Shown here: positions 1-8,409 of the stretch, piece after piece | Layout: each line of letters starts with the position of its first letter | How positions within the stretch are numbered: position 1 is the first letter of the stretch | The notes under the pieces: model-generated | The model's input: the letters and a program-made list of their open reading frames with translations, nothing else | Databases searched by the model: none | What the model was told of the DNA's origin: nothing | Translations under genes and position numbers: made by a program | Assembly (NCBI GenBank): GCA_022826565.1 | Contig: JAJDUP010000040.1 | Location: 1-59,737 of the forward strand | Direction: 5' to 3' | Source of the DNA: Gemmatimonadota bacterium | GTDB lineage: Bacteria > Gemmatimonadota > Gemmatimonadetes > Longimicrobiales > Gaopeijiaceae | Length of the DNA: 59,737 nt

Positions 1-45
1 CGGCCAGCGCCACGCCCGCTTGTCCGTTCGCCTCACGTATCGCCA
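1..45 (-). CDS. Possible 5' end of a protein-coding gene cut by the window edge
   Basis: Read on the minus strand, an ATG at 45-43 opens a frame that runs to the window edge without a stop (MAIREANGQAGVALA). A GAGG lies a few bases upstream, closer than usual. Fifteen codons are too few to recognise a family. The gene would be divergent from the comEA-like gene at 361, which fits the 300-base AT-richer gap between them. It could equally be a chance frame. Confidence 0.3.
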
Positions 46-360
46 TGCCCTCGACGATACTACATTCGGGATCGCGTTACCAGACCCCCCCACGATCCGT
101 TCAGGGGGACGATCACCACGGCTTCACCGAACAGTTACATCCGAAGACGTTCGCTACCGTCGATCTACATCCCGGTCAGGAAACACGAACAGATAGGGGA
201 ACGGCCATCATCATAGATAGTGTAAATTGCGCAATTTCAACATCTTACAGATTTATCGCCCATCCAGCCATGGAAGTGCCCGTGCGCCGGGTGCAGTGTG
301 TCTGTCCGCGCCGTCCGCAAACGGGCGGAACGATGGCGAAGAGGCACAGGAGACCGCGTA
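46..360. other. Intergenic/leader region upstream of the comEA-like gene
   Basis: No convincing gene is seen in this 315-base stretch. Its second half (about 180-255) is clearly richer in A+T than the surrounding coding DNA, as expected for a promoter region, and it holds a perfect 14-bp palindrome at 224-237. An AGGAGA at 348-353 is the ribosome binding site for the GTG start at 361. No clean -35/-10 pair could be assigned. Confidence 0.5.
224..237. promoter_or_regulatory. 14-bp perfect palindrome, candidate operator
   Basis: The sequence AAATTGCGCAATTT reads the same on both strands and sits in an AT-rich patch between a possible divergent gene start (45) and the comEA-like start (361). 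Position and symmetry fit a dimeric repressor or activator site, but no known regulator consensus was matched with confidence. Confidence 0.35.
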
Positions 361-1023
361 GTGACGGACCGAGAACGAAAGAGCATGACCCGGGCGGGCC
401 TGCTCCTGGCAGGCGCCGCGCTGATCCGTCTTTTGGCGGCTCCTCCCCCGGCGGAAGCGCCGCTGGCCGGGCGGGACTCGATCGCGGACAGCCTCGTCGC
501 GGCCGGCGACTCCGCGATCGAGGACAAGGAGCGCAGAAGCCGGCCATTCGAGCCGGGTGAGACGATCGACCCCAACATCGCCGGCGAGGAAGACCTCGAC
601 CGTTTGCCCGGGGTCGGGGCGGCCAGGGCGGCCCGCATAGTCCAGGAACGGAAAGAGAACGGGCCGTTCGGCAGCGTCGAGGATCTCGCTCGGGTATCCG
701 GCATCGGTCCGGCATCGATCGACCGGCTGAGGTCCTTTCTGCGGGTCTCCGCCGGCGCCGGCGGGATCGTTCGCCGCACCGCGCGCGCTCCTGATGCGCC
801 GAACCGGGAGGCGCGTCAACCCGGCACCCCCGTGAACCTCAACCGTGCGACGGCCTCCGAGCTGCGCCAGCTTCCCGGCATCGGGCCGGTGACGGCCGAT
901 CGCATCGTCGCCCACAGGGAGCAGCACGGGCCCTTCCGCGCACCGGAGGACCTGATCCAGGTATCGGGAATCGGCCCGAGGACCCTGGAGCGGCTTGCTC
1001 CGCTGATCACGGTGCGCCGATGA
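361..1023 (+). CDS. ComEA-like helix-hairpin-helix protein
   Basis: A 220-residue protein with an N-terminal hydrophobic segment (about residues 10-28, anchor or signal) and two (HhH)2 modules, about residues 67-125 and 155-215. Each contains the ComEA-type LPGxGxxxAxRIV hairpin (LPGVGAARAARIV and LPGIGPVTADRIV). HhH motifs bind DNA backbone. ComEA is the periplasmic DNA receptor of natural transformation, which works with type IV pili, and the next genes are pilT and pilC. GTG 361 is chosen because AGGAGA lies 7 bases upstream; an earlier in-frame GTG at 298 has no such site. The tandem double module is unusual, since classical ComEA has one; a DNA-repair or general DNA-binding role is possible. 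It overlaps pilT by 4 bases (ATGA). Confidence 0.75.
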   Translation: MTDRERKSMTRAGLLLAGAALIRLLAAPPPAEAPLAGRDSIADSLVAAGDSAIEDKERRSRPFEPGETIDPNIAGEEDLDRLPGVGAARAARIVQERKENGPFGSVEDLARVSGIGPASIDRLRSFLRVSAGAGGIVRRTARAPDAPNREARQPGTPVNLNRATASELRQLPGIGPVTADRIVAHREQHGPFRAPEDLIQVSGIGPRTLERLAPLITVRR

Positions 1024-2153
1024 GCGTCCCCCCGATGGACCGGCGCCGAGGCGGATTGAAGCCATTGCTCGCAGAGATGGTGCGCCGTGGCGCGTCGGAC
1101 CTGCACCTGACGGTCGGCGCTCCGCCCCGGATCAGAATAGACGGCTCCCTGGTCGATGTGGAGGGGTGGGGGACTCTCAACGCTTCCGAGACGTCGGACC
1201 TCGCCCAGTCGGTGCTGAGCGAGAGCCAGAGGCGCCGTTTCGCGGCCGACAATGAACTGGACTTCTCCTTCGGCGTCCCGGAGGTGGCACGGTTCCGGGG
1301 CAACTGCTACCGGGAGGGCGGCAGCGTGGGAATGGCGGTCCGCCACGTGCCCCGGCGGGCGGTGTCGCTGGACGCACTCGGACTCCCCCCGGTGCTCCAC
1401 CGACTCGCGGAGCGGCCGCGCGGCCTCGTGCTGGTCACCGGTCCGACCGGGTCGGGCAAGTCAACGACGCTTGCCGCCATGGTGGACCAGATCAACCAGC
1501 GGCGGCGCGGGCACATACTCACCATCGAGGACCCGGTGGAGTTCCTTCATCCGCACCGCGGCTGCGTGATCAGCCAGCGCGAGGTCGGGACCGACACCGC
1601 GAGCTTCGCCGTCGCTCTCAGGCACGCGCTGCGGCAGGACCCGGACGTGATCCTGATCGGTGAAATGCGCGATCCGGAGACGATGGACGCGGCCCTGACC
1701 ATCGCCGAGACGGGCCATCTGGTCCTTTCGACACTCCACACCAATTCGGCAGCCGAATCGGTGAACCGCGTGATATCGGCCTTTCCATCCGGTCGTCAGT
1801 CGCGGGTCCGTGCCCAGCTGGCATCGGTGCTGGAAGGCGTTGCGACACAGCTGCTCGTCCCGCGGGCGACGGGGCGGGGGCGCGTCGTCGCGGCCGAGGT
1901 GATGATCTGCACCGCTGCGATCCGGGCGGTGATCCGCGACGACAAGGTTCACCAGATCCGCTCCCTGATGCAGGCCGGCCGACGCTACGGGATGCAGACC
2001 ATGAATGACTCGCTGGCCAGGCTCTACCTCAACGGCGACGTGACTCTGGAGGCGGCGCTTCAGCGCACCGGGGATCCACCGGAGCTTCTTCGTGCGGTTG
2101 GAGAGCCGGCGCCGGAGGGCTTTGACGGAGCGTCCGGCGGAGGATTGTTTTGA
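1020..2153 (+). CDS. pilT: Type IV pilus retraction ATPase PilT
   Basis: A 377-residue hexameric secretion-type ATPase. It has an N-terminal PAS-like domain starting with the ASDLHLTVGxPPxxRxDG pattern, Walker A GPTGSGKST, an Asp box (TIEDPVEF), Walker B-type LIGEMRDPET and the His box HLVLSTLHTNSA. The C-terminal AIRAVIRDDKVHQI corresponds to the AIRNLIRE motif needed for retraction, which separates PilT from PilB. It disassembles pilin from the fibre base at the inner membrane. It is coupled to the comEA-like gene (ATGA overlap) and to pilC (TTGA overlap). The C-terminal tail is about 30 residues longer than in proteobacterial PilT and is Gly/Glu-rich. The extension ATPase PilB is absent from the window. 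Confidence 0.9.
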   Translation: MSVPPMDRRRGGLKPLLAEMVRRGASDLHLTVGAPPRIRIDGSLVDVEGWGTLNASETSDLAQSVLSESQRRRFAADNELDFSFGVPEVARFRGNCYREGGSVGMAVRHVPRRAVSLDALGLPPVLHRLAERPRGLVLVTGPTGSGKSTTLAAMVDQINQRRRGHILTIEDPVEFLHPHRGCVISQREVGTDTASFAVALRHALRQDPDVILIGEMRDPETMDAALTIAETGHLVLSTLHTNSAAESVNRVISAFPSGRQSRVRAQLASVLEGVATQLLVPRATGRGRVVAAEVMICTAAIRAVIRDDKVHQIRSLMQAGRRYGMQTMNDSLARLYLNGDVTLEAALQRTGDPPELLRAVGEPAPEGFDGASGGGLF

Positions 2154-3190
2154 AGCGGGTGTCGCGCCGCGAAGTGGCGGTCTTCATCCGTCTCCTCGCC
2201 ACCATGATCGAAGCCGGGTTGCCGCTGGTCGGGAGCCTGGGCATTCTCGCGCGCCAGACGGACAGCAGGGCGTTCCGCGAGGTGATTCGAAGGGTCATCC
2301 ACGATCTTCAGTCGGGTGACACGCTGGCCGATGCCATTCGTCGCCATCCCAAGGTGTTCCCGGAGCTCAGCGTCAACATGGTTGCGGCCGGCGAGGCCGC
2401 CGGCGCTCTGGACACGATCCTGGGGCGCCTTTCCGGATTCCTTGAGAAGAGCCACGCGCTCGGACGGAAGGTCCGCGCTGCCATGATGTACCCGGCGATG
2501 ATCCTTGGAATCACCATTCCCGCCGTTGCAATCCTGCTCGCCTTCGTGATCCCGACCTTCGAGACGATGTTCGCTTCGGCCGGAGTCCCGCTGCCCGGCC
2601 CGACTCGGCTGGTGATCGGGGCTTCCGCCCTGGTCCAGCGGTATTGGTGGGCCATGGCGGGGATGGGCATTGCGGGCGTGCTGATTCTGATGCGCCTCCG
2701 CAGCGGCCGCCAGGGCCGGCTGGTGATCGATCGGTTTCTTCTGGGCATTCCGGTGCTGGGCGATCTGCTCCGCAAAGCGGGAGTGGCCCGTTTCACCCGC
2801 ACGCTGGCGACTCTCGTCGCATCCGGAGTGTCGATCCTGGACGGGCTCGACATTACCGCAAGAACCGCGGGCAACCAGGTAATCCACGATGCGGTCATGA
2901 AGTCGCGGGCATCGATCGCGGCGGGCGCCACCATAGCGGGGCCGCTGCAGGAATCGGGGGCTTTCACCCCCATGGTGGTGCGGATGGTTGAGGTCGGAGA
3001 ACAGACGGGCGCGCTGGACGAAATGCTGACGCACGTCGCCGACTTCTACGACCGGGAGGTCGATGCCGCCCTCGACGTGCTGATTGCGGCGGTGGAGCCG
3101 GTCATGATCGCCGTGCTCGGAGTGGTGGTGGGGGGGATGATCGTGGCGATGTACCTACCCGTGTTCGACATGATCAACCTGGTGGGGTGA
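2150..3190 (+). CDS. pilC: Type IV pilus inner-membrane platform protein PilC
   Basis: A 346-residue protein with two T2SF repeats, each a cytoplasmic helical bundle followed by membrane segments. First-repeat membrane spans lie near residues 115-135 and 165-185, and the final span ends in the family-typical MIVAMYLPVFDMINLVG. GspF/PilC proteins form the rotating platform that couples the ATPases to pilin insertion. The start is TTG at 2150, overlapping the pilT stop (TTGA), with GGAGGA 5 bases upstream; a later in-frame GTG at 2159 is less well placed. At 346 residues it is shorter than proteobacterial PilC (about 400) because the N-terminal extension is missing. Confidence 0.88.
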   Translation: MKRVSRREVAVFIRLLATMIEAGLPLVGSLGILARQTDSRAFREVIRRVIHDLQSGDTLADAIRRHPKVFPELSVNMVAAGEAAGALDTILGRLSGFLEKSHALGRKVRAAMMYPAMILGITIPAVAILLAFVIPTFETMFASAGVPLPGPTRLVIGASALVQRYWWAMAGMGIAGVLILMRLRSGRQGRLVIDRFLLGIPVLGDLLRKAGVARFTRTLATLVASGVSILDGLDITARTAGNQVIHDAVMKSRASIAAGATIAGPLQESGAFTPMVVRMVEVGEQTGALDEMLTHVADFYDREVDAALDVLIAAVEPVMIAVLGVVVGGMIVAMYLPVFDMINLVG

Positions 3191-3250
3191 GGAGGTGCGA
3201 ATGATGTAGCAACCATTGGCGCGAGGGGCACCGGGTTCCAGATTGCGAGC

Positions 3251-3547
3251 ATGTCCAGAGCTTTTGTAAAGCAGGATCGCGACGAACCGCCGCCGGATTA
3301 CCGGCTACCCGACCCCGGGAGCGACTACTACGACGAAGCGTGCGCGTGGGCGCTCGTCATGGGCGCGGATGAGGGTGACACCCGTGGAGCCGAATCCGCC
3401 ACGGGTCGGCGCTGGGGCGAGGCGCGGCTCGTTCCCCACATCCGGGCGATCCTCGGGAAGGCCGAGGCGGAAGACCAGTACCGGGTTGCACAGCTCTGTC
3501 GGCGTTTCCTGCGAGCCGCCGGGTATTCGGGTTTGCAGGGGGGCTGA
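3251..3547 (+). CDS. Small conserved-looking protein of unknown function
   Basis: A 98-residue acidic, soluble protein with no signal peptide or membrane segment. It begins MSRAFVKQDRDEPPPDY, an N-terminus resembling small uncharacterised proteins and GreA-like factors in related phyla (from memory, not searched). The rest is helical with many Arg/Glu/Ala and no catalytic motif. It stands alone 60 bases after pilC and 116 bases before the symporter. No strong Shine-Dalgarno precedes ATG 3251. Coding-like composition and a clean frame support it, but function is unknown. Confidence 0.55.
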   Translation: MSRAFVKQDRDEPPPDYRLPDPGSDYYDEACAWALVMGADEGDTRGAESATGRRWGEARLVPHIRAILGKAEAEDQYRVAQLCRRFLRAAGYSGLQGG

Positions 3548-3663
3548 CTGGGGCTTCCTCCCCGGTTGCTTGTTTCCAACGCGGGGGTGACCGTAGTTTG
3601 CCCGGCGCGATTGCCGCATCCGCCGCGGATCGGCCGAGAGTCATCCCAAGGGAGCCCCACGCC

Positions 3664-5355
3664 ATGGACTTTATCCAGCGAATCACCGATTTCCTGACCA
3701 CATACGTCGTCGAGGCAGGGATCTCGGTTGGGGGCGAGAAGGTTCCCTACATGGTCATGATCCTCCTGGGGATCGGGTTCTACCTGACGCTGCGGCTGGG
3801 CTTCGTTCAGATCTCGCGCCTGGGACACGGGATCGCGGTTGCATCGGGCAAGTACGACAATCCGGATGACGAAGGCGACGTCACCCACTTTCAGGCACTG
3901 ACCACCGCGCTTTCGGCCACCGTCGGCATCGGCAACATCGCCGGTGTGGCTCTCGCGATTCATTGGGGCGGACCCGGCGCCCTCTTCTGGATGTGGGTCA
4001 CGGCGGGGCTCGGCATGGCTACCAAGTACTCCGAGGTCACCCTCGCCCAGAAGTACCGCGTGCACGAGCACGAGGGCGAATGGGCCGGTACGGTGTCCGG
4101 CGGCCCCATGTACTACATCGAGCGCGGACTCGGACCCAAGTGGAAGTGGATGGCGATCTTCTTCGCGTTCATACTGGGGATCACCGCGTTCATGACCGGA
4201 AACGGCATTCAGGCCAACACGGTCGCCGACAATCTGGAGACCCAGTTCGGCATCGCTCCGTGGATCAGCGGACTCGTGACCTCCGGGGTCGTCGCCGCGG
4301 TGATTCTGGGCGGAATCTCGAGGATCGGCAGGGTGACCGCGGTACTCGCGCCAGTGATGGCGCTGCTGTACGTGGCGGGCGCGCTCGTGATCATCGCGCT
4401 GAACGCGGCAGATGTGTTCCCGACCTTCGGGCTCATCTTCCGCGAGGCCTTCAACCCATCGGCGGGAGTGGCGGGCACGGGCGTGGGCGCGTTCCTGGTG
4501 ACGCTCATGTGGGGGGTTCGCAGGGGCCTCTTCTCGAACGAGGCGGGGCAGGGGTCGGCGCCGATCGCCCACTCCGCGGCCAAGACGGACGAGCCGGTCT
4601 CCGAGGGCGTGGTGGCGCTCCTCGAGCCCTTCATCGACACCATCATCATCTGCACCATGACCGGGCTCCTGGTCATCATGACGGGCGTCTGGAACGACCG
4701 CTTCGAAACCGAGATCACCCTGAGCGGCGGCGACCTCTCGTACCGCGCGGTCCAGATGGACGGCGGGTACCTCGACGTCAGCTCCGACCTGCCGATTCGC
4801 ATCGACGACGGTCGTCACGCCGACACGGGCCCCACCGACCCGCAGCTGTCCTGGCACGAGGTCCCCGTGGAGCAGCTCTTCGTGGACGAAGGGCAGACGC
4901 GTCCGTTCAGCGGCGTGATCGATCCGGCTTCCGGCACCGCCGCGGGCGACGACGGCCAGACCTACACCTCGCTCTACGGGATGGCTGTCGAGAGCGGGGC
5001 CCCGCTGACCATGTCGGCCTTCAGGCGAGGACTTTCCCCGCTGGGTGACTGGGGGCACTACATCGTCGTGCTCGCGGTGTTGCTCTTCGCGATCTCTACC
5101 GCGATCGCGTGGAGCTACTACGGCGACCGCTGCGCCAACTACCTCTTCGGCGCAAAGGCTGTCATCCCGTACAAGATCCTCTTCGTGGTCATGCACTTCG
5201 TCGGGGCGGTGCTGCCCCTGGGCGTGATCTGGGCGATGGGCGACGTGCTGCTGGCGATCGTGATCTGGCCGAACCTGATCGCGCTGGGTCTGCTGGCGCC
5301 GAAGGTCGTCGAGATGACGCGCGACTACTTCGCGAGGCGACCCTGGGAGAACTGA
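3664..5355 (+). CDS. Sodium:alanine/glycine symporter (AGCS family) with large insertion
   Basis: A 563-residue multi-pass inner-membrane transporter. Family signatures include TALSATVGIGNIAGVA, GGPGALFWMW, YSEVTLAQKYR, GGPMYYIERGLG and GLFSNEAGQGSAPIAHSAAKT. AGCS proteins import alanine or glycine with Na+. The usual length is about 450-480. Here about 100 hydrophilic, acidic residues (about 344-446, genomic 4690-5003) are inserted between the TGVW end of one membrane segment and the next conserved segment, where relatives have a loop of about ten residues. ATG 3664 has AAGGGAG 9 bases upstream. It is monocistronic and convergent with dinB, with stops 10 bases apart. Confidence 0.88.
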   Translation: MDFIQRITDFLTTYVVEAGISVGGEKVPYMVMILLGIGFYLTLRLGFVQISRLGHGIAVASGKYDNPDDEGDVTHFQALTTALSATVGIGNIAGVALAIHWGGPGALFWMWVTAGLGMATKYSEVTLAQKYRVHEHEGEWAGTVSGGPMYYIERGLGPKWKWMAIFFAFILGITAFMTGNGIQANTVADNLETQFGIAPWISGLVTSGVVAAVILGGISRIGRVTAVLAPVMALLYVAGALVIIALNAADVFPTFGLIFREAFNPSAGVAGTGVGAFLVTLMWGVRRGLFSNEAGQGSAPIAHSAAKTDEPVSEGVVALLEPFIDTIIICTMTGLLVIMTGVWNDRFETEITLSGGDLSYRAVQMDGGYLDVSSDLPIRIDDGRHADTGPTDPQLSWHEVPVEQLFVDEGQTRPFSGVIDPASGTAAGDDGQTYTSLYGMAVESGAPLTMSAFRRGLSPLGDWGHYIVVLAVLLFAISTAIAWSYYGDRCANYLFGAKAVIPYKILFVVMHFVGAVLPLGVIWAMGDVLLAIVIWPNLIALGLLAPKVVEMTRDYFARRPWEN

Positions 5356-5365
5356 CCCGAGGGGG

Positions 5366-6649
5366 CTATTCGGGGGCCGGCCTCCCTGGTCCGGCGGCCG
5401 GCCTCGCGCGGGGCTTCCCGGGCGGGTCGCCGGACTCCGGGATGATCCGCGCCGGTTGAAGGGCGCCGCGGCCGAAGCGGTCGTGGATCCGGTCCACTGC
5501 GCGCGCGATGACCCGGTCGCGCTCGCTCTCAAGCGCTTCGCGCTGCCCGAAGAGGTCGCCCTGCCGGGTCGGTGCCTGCCGCACCAGGTTGGAAACGCCG
5601 ACTCCGAGCAGCCGGGCTCCCGTGCGGCGGCGGTGGCGGAGGTGGTGGAGGAGCGACAGCGCCACGGTGTAGATCGCGCGGTCGGTCTCCAGGCCCTCGG
5701 GCTGTGTGCTGCCGGACTGTCTGGTCGTGAAGTCGTGGTCGCGGATCTTGACGGTTACCGTGCGGGCCCTGAGTTCCTTGCCGCGCAGCTGGCTCCCCAC
5801 GCCGCAGCTCAGTTGCAGGAGGCGTCGCTCCAGTTCGTCGTCGTCGTTGATATCCGTGAAGAAGGTGCGCTCCGAACTGATGGACTTGCGGGCGTCGCGC
5901 GCGTCGACCTCGCTCGCATCGATCCCCCGGATCCGCTCCCAGAGCCAGGCGCCGCGACCGGGGCCGAACCAGCGCGCCAGCCACGCGCGCTCGACCGCGG
6001 CGGCTTCGGCCACGGTGTGCAGCCCCTTTGCGGACAACTGCTTCAGGAAAGCGGGACCGATTCCAGGCAGGTCCGACAGGCGAAACTGCGACATGAAGAC
6101 CTCTTCCCCGCCCGGCGGCACCACGTGCACACCGTCGGGTTTGGCCAGCCGTGTCGCCACCTTGGCCACGATCCGCTGTGTCCCTCCGCCCAATGATACG
6201 GCGACCTCGGTCCGTTCCCTGACCGTTCTGCGGATGCGGTCGGCCGTGGCAGCCAGGTTCTCGCCCTTGAACAACCGTTCGGTGCCGGTGAGATCGAGGT
6301 AGAATTCGTCGATGGACGCGGCCTGCACGACGGGTGCCAGCTCCTGGAGCACGGCTCTCACGGCCCGGCTCCGTTCCACCACCTTCCCCCTCGGGACCGG
6401 CACGACCAGCGCGTCGGGACACAGCTTCAGCGCCTGCGCCGTAGGCATGCCGGAACGCACCCCGTAGTCACGCACGGCGTAGGAAGCGGAGGTGATGACT
6501 CCGCGGTTGCTGCGGCCTCCGACCAGCAGCAACGGGTGCCTGCCCGCACCCTTCGGATCCTCCAGGCGGGCCACCTGGACGAAGAAGCTGTCGCAGTCCA
6601 CCAGGAGAATCCGCCTGGAGCCTTGCGGGGGCATCCTGTCTTTGGACAA
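5366..6649 (-). CDS. dinB: DNA polymerase IV (Y-family translesion polymerase)
   Basis: A 427-residue UmuC/DinB polymerase. Catalytic carboxylates are Asp18 (LVDCDSFF) and Asp114-Glu115 (SIDEFYLD), with steric-gate Phe about 23. The fingers motif [14 protein letters not shown] is followed by an HhH thumb ([12 protein letters not shown]) and a little-finger domain. QGDLF near residue 370 resembles a beta-clamp-binding motif. The Pro/Arg-rich C-terminal tail is probably disordered. It copies past lesions in the cytoplasm with low fidelity. The start is TTG at 6649, because GGAGG lies 7 bases upstream; an in-frame ATG at 6634 has no spaced site. It is divergent from the superoxide dismutase across 66 bases. 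No recognisable LexA box was seen. Confidence 0.9.
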   Translation of the reverse strand: MSKDRMPPQGSRRILLVDCDSFFVQVARLEDPKGAGRHPLLLVGGRSNRGVITSASYAVRDYGVRSGMPTAQALKLCPDALVVPVPRGKVVERSRAVRAVLQELAPVVQAASIDEFYLDLTGTERLFKGENLAATADRIRRTVRERTEVAVSLGGGTQRIVAKVATRLAKPDGVHVVPPGGEEVFMSQFRLSDLPGIGPAFLKQLSAKGLHTVAEAAAVERAWLARWFGPGRGAWLWERIRGIDASEVDARDARKSISSERTFFTDINDDDELERRLLQLSCGVGSQLRGKELRARTVTVKIRDHDFTTRQSGSTQPEGLETDRAIYTVALSLLHHLRHRRRTGARLLGVGVSNLVRQAPTRQGDLFGQREALESERDRVIARAVDRIHDRFGRGALQPARIIPESGDPPGKPRARPAAGPGRPAPE

Positions 6650-6660
6650 CGTTCTACCTC

Positions 6661-6675
6661 CGGCACGTTACATGC
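6661..6675 (+). promoter_or_regulatory. Possible -24/-12 (sigma-54-type) promoter for superoxide dismutase
   Basis: CGGCACGTTACATGC matches 9 of 11 defined positions of the TGGCACG-N4-TTGC consensus, with the required GG and GC doublets exactly 10 bases apart. The predicted start site is near 6687, 29 bases before the sodA ATG. Two-mismatch matches occur by chance in GC-rich DNA, so only the location in a 66-base divergent gap supports it. It partly overlaps the dinB ribosome binding site region. Confidence 0.35.
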
Positions 6676-6715
6676 GGGCCGCCAGCAAGGTAATCACTCT
6701 CAGGAGAACGCACAG

Positions 6716-7333
6716 ATGGCCTACCCCTTTCAGCTTCCCGATCTGGGATACTCTCACGATGCGCTTGAGCCGCACATCGATGCCCGCACGATGGAGATTC
6801 ACCACGGCCGGCATCACGCCGCCTACACCGCCAACCTGAACGGGGCCCTTGCCGGACACCCGGAGCTGCACGGCATGTCCGCGGAAGAGCTTGTCGCGGA
6901 CCTGTCGGCGCTTCCCGAGGCCATCCGAGGTGCGGTGTGCAACAACGGCGGCGGCTTCGTCAATCACAACTTCTTTTGGCGCATCATGACCCCGGGTGGA
7001 GCGGAAGCGCCAGGCGGTGCGCTTGCGGCGGCTATCGATGCGGCGTTCGGCAGCTTCGCGGACTTTCAGCAGCGGTTCGCGGCGGCGGCGGTGGGTCGTT
7101 TCGGCTCGGGGTGGGGCTGGTTGGTCGCGGGCGATGGAGGCGCGCTGGAAGTCGTGTCGACGGCAAACCAGGACACGCCGGTCATGGACGGGAAGACGCC
7201 GCTGTTGGGCATCGACGTCTGGGAGCACGCGTACTATCTGAACTACCAGAATCGCCGGCCCGACTACGTCTCCGCCTTCTGGAACGTGGTCAACTGGACG
7301 GTGGTGGCGGAGAATCACGCCTCGGCCGGATGA
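6716..7333 (+). CDS. sodA: Superoxide dismutase, Mn-type signature
   Basis: A 205-residue Fe/Mn superoxide dismutase, cytoplasmic, converting superoxide to hydrogen peroxide and oxygen. Metal ligands by alignment are His29 (MEIHHGRHH), His84 ([11 protein letters not shown]), Asp167 and His171 (DVWEHAYY). Gly-Gly before FVNH, together with NQDTP (Gln152), is the Mn-enzyme pattern rather than the Fe pattern. ATG 6716 has CAGGAGAA 8 bases upstream. No signal peptide is present. It is monocistronic, followed by a hairpin at 7366-7399. A cambialistic enzyme remains possible. Confidence 0.93.
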   Translation: MAYPFQLPDLGYSHDALEPHIDARTMEIHHGRHHAAYTANLNGALAGHPELHGMSAEELVADLSALPEAIRGAVCNNGGGFVNHNFFWRIMTPGGAEAPGGALAAAIDAAFGSFADFQQRFAAAAVGRFGSGWGWLVAGDGGALEVVSTANQDTPVMDGKTPLLGIDVWEHAYYLNYQNRRPDYVSAFWNVVNWTVVAENHASAG

Positions 7334-7365
7334 TCGTCCGCGGAGCATGTCTTCCGCGATCGAGC

Positions 7366-7399
7366 CCCCGCTGCCGGCTCCGTAGCGCCGACAGCGGGG
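7366..7399 (+). terminator. Terminator-like hairpin after superoxide dismutase
   Basis: CCCCGCTG (7366-7373) pairs with CAGCGGGG (7392-7399). After one mismatch, CGGC pairs with GCCG, leaving an 8-base loop. It lies 33 bases after the sodA stop. No U-tract follows, so it is either an imperfect intrinsic terminator or a 3'-end stabiliser. Confidence 0.55.
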
Positions 7400-7509
7400 C
7401 AACCGGGCAGAGCAGTTTTCTGTTATCATCAAGGTGGCGATGTTTAGTCCTATAGACATATGTTTGCAGAGTGCAAGGAACCGCTGGCATGTTGGCAGGA
7501 GGGGTGACC

Positions 7510-8364
7510 TTGGGTGCTGAGCCGTTGCGACCGAATGGGAAACCGGTGAGGGTGGGCGTCAATCCGTTCCGGATCAGCGTAGGCGGTGGGGCTGTCCTTG
7601 TCGCGCTTGCGCTCGGTTGGGCGGGAGACCTGACCGCACAGAGTCTCTCCGGCGGGCGGCGGGTCATGCTGGAGCAGTTCGCGAAGGCCAACGAATACGA
7701 CTACACGCCGCTCCGGAACGCGGCACACGTCCACCGCTTCGTGGAGCTGGGGCTGTTGGTGCCGCTGGCGGGCAACGCCAATTACGCGATCGACGACGAG
7801 GTTTCCTTTCCGTACGCGCGTCCGGAAGTGAAGCTGTTTGTGGAGCGTCTCTCCCGCCAGTACCGGAGTTCCTGCGGCGAGCAGTTGGTGGTTACCAGCC
7901 TGACCCGGTCGCTCGATCGACAGCCTCCCAACTCCTCCCCGTACTCGGTGCACCCCAGAGGCATGGCGGTGGACCTGCGGAGAAGCAGCTCGCGCGCCTG
8001 CCGCGCCTGGCTTGAAGATGTCCTTTTGCACCTCGAAGGCGCGGGCGCGTTGGACGTGACGCGCGAACGCAGGCCGCCTCACTACCATGTCGCGGTGTAC
8101 ACGCACGAGTACGCCGCGTATGTGGATCGCATCCGGGCGGCCGGGGAGCGTGCGCCGGACACTCGCGTGGCGGAGGCGTTGCTCCCCGCGAATCCACCGC
8201 AACCGGAGGTGATCCGGTACAGGGTCCGGTCGGGCGATTCCCTCTGGGAGATTGCGCGGACACATGGAACGACGGTGGATCGTCTCAGGTCGGTTAACAA
8301 CCTTAGAGGTTCCCGGATTTACGCGGGCCAGCTGCTTCAGGTCACCCGGGCGACCCCGCAGTAG
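7510..8364 (+). CDS. Secreted M15-like peptidase-fold protein with LysM domain
   Basis: A 284-residue envelope protein. A hydrophobic segment (about residues 22-44, ending LTAQ) is a probable signal peptide. The core (about 60-205) carries SVHPRGMAVDL and PPHYHV, which supply His148, Asp155 and His193 in the zinc-ligand arrangement of D-Ala-D-Ala peptidases. The C-terminus (235-279) is a LysM peptidoglycan-binding repeat (YRVRSGDSLWEIA). It probably trims or binds cell wall in the periplasm. The start is ambiguous: TTG 7510 has AGGAGG 7 bases upstream and is chosen, while GTG 7471 and ATG 7489 are also in frame. The core resembles DUF5715 proteins, recognised from memory. Confidence 0.7.
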   Translation: MGAEPLRPNGKPVRVGVNPFRISVGGGAVLVALALGWAGDLTAQSLSGGRRVMLEQFAKANEYDYTPLRNAAHVHRFVELGLLVPLAGNANYAIDDEVSFPYARPEVKLFVERLSRQYRSSCGEQLVVTSLTRSLDRQPPNSSPYSVHPRGMAVDLRRSSSRACRAWLEDVLLHLEGAGALDVTRERRPPHYHVAVYTHEYAAYVDRIRAAGERAPDTRVAEALLPANPPQPEVIRYRVRSGDSLWEIARTHGTTVDRLRSVNNLRGSRIYAGQLLQVTRATPQ

Positions 8365-8409
8365 AATCGGCCTCGGTCGGCACCGGACTCGGACCGAGGC
8401 GATTTGCCG

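Noticed and set aside
45..560. A 171-codon open frame at the window start
   Set aside because: It overlaps the comEA-like gene in another frame and its sequence is Arg/Pro/Gly-rich without any domain.
3194..3209. Strong Shine-Dalgarno GGAGG followed by ATG-ATG-TAG, a two-codon mini-frame
   Set aside because: Such minigenes can be functional, but nothing else supports it here; probably residual sequence after pilC.
3328..5532. A 734-codon open frame on the minus strand
   Set aside because: It mirrors the AGCS symporter and the end of dinB. Composition (His/Arg/Asp-rich, low hydrophobic) is that of a shadow frame.
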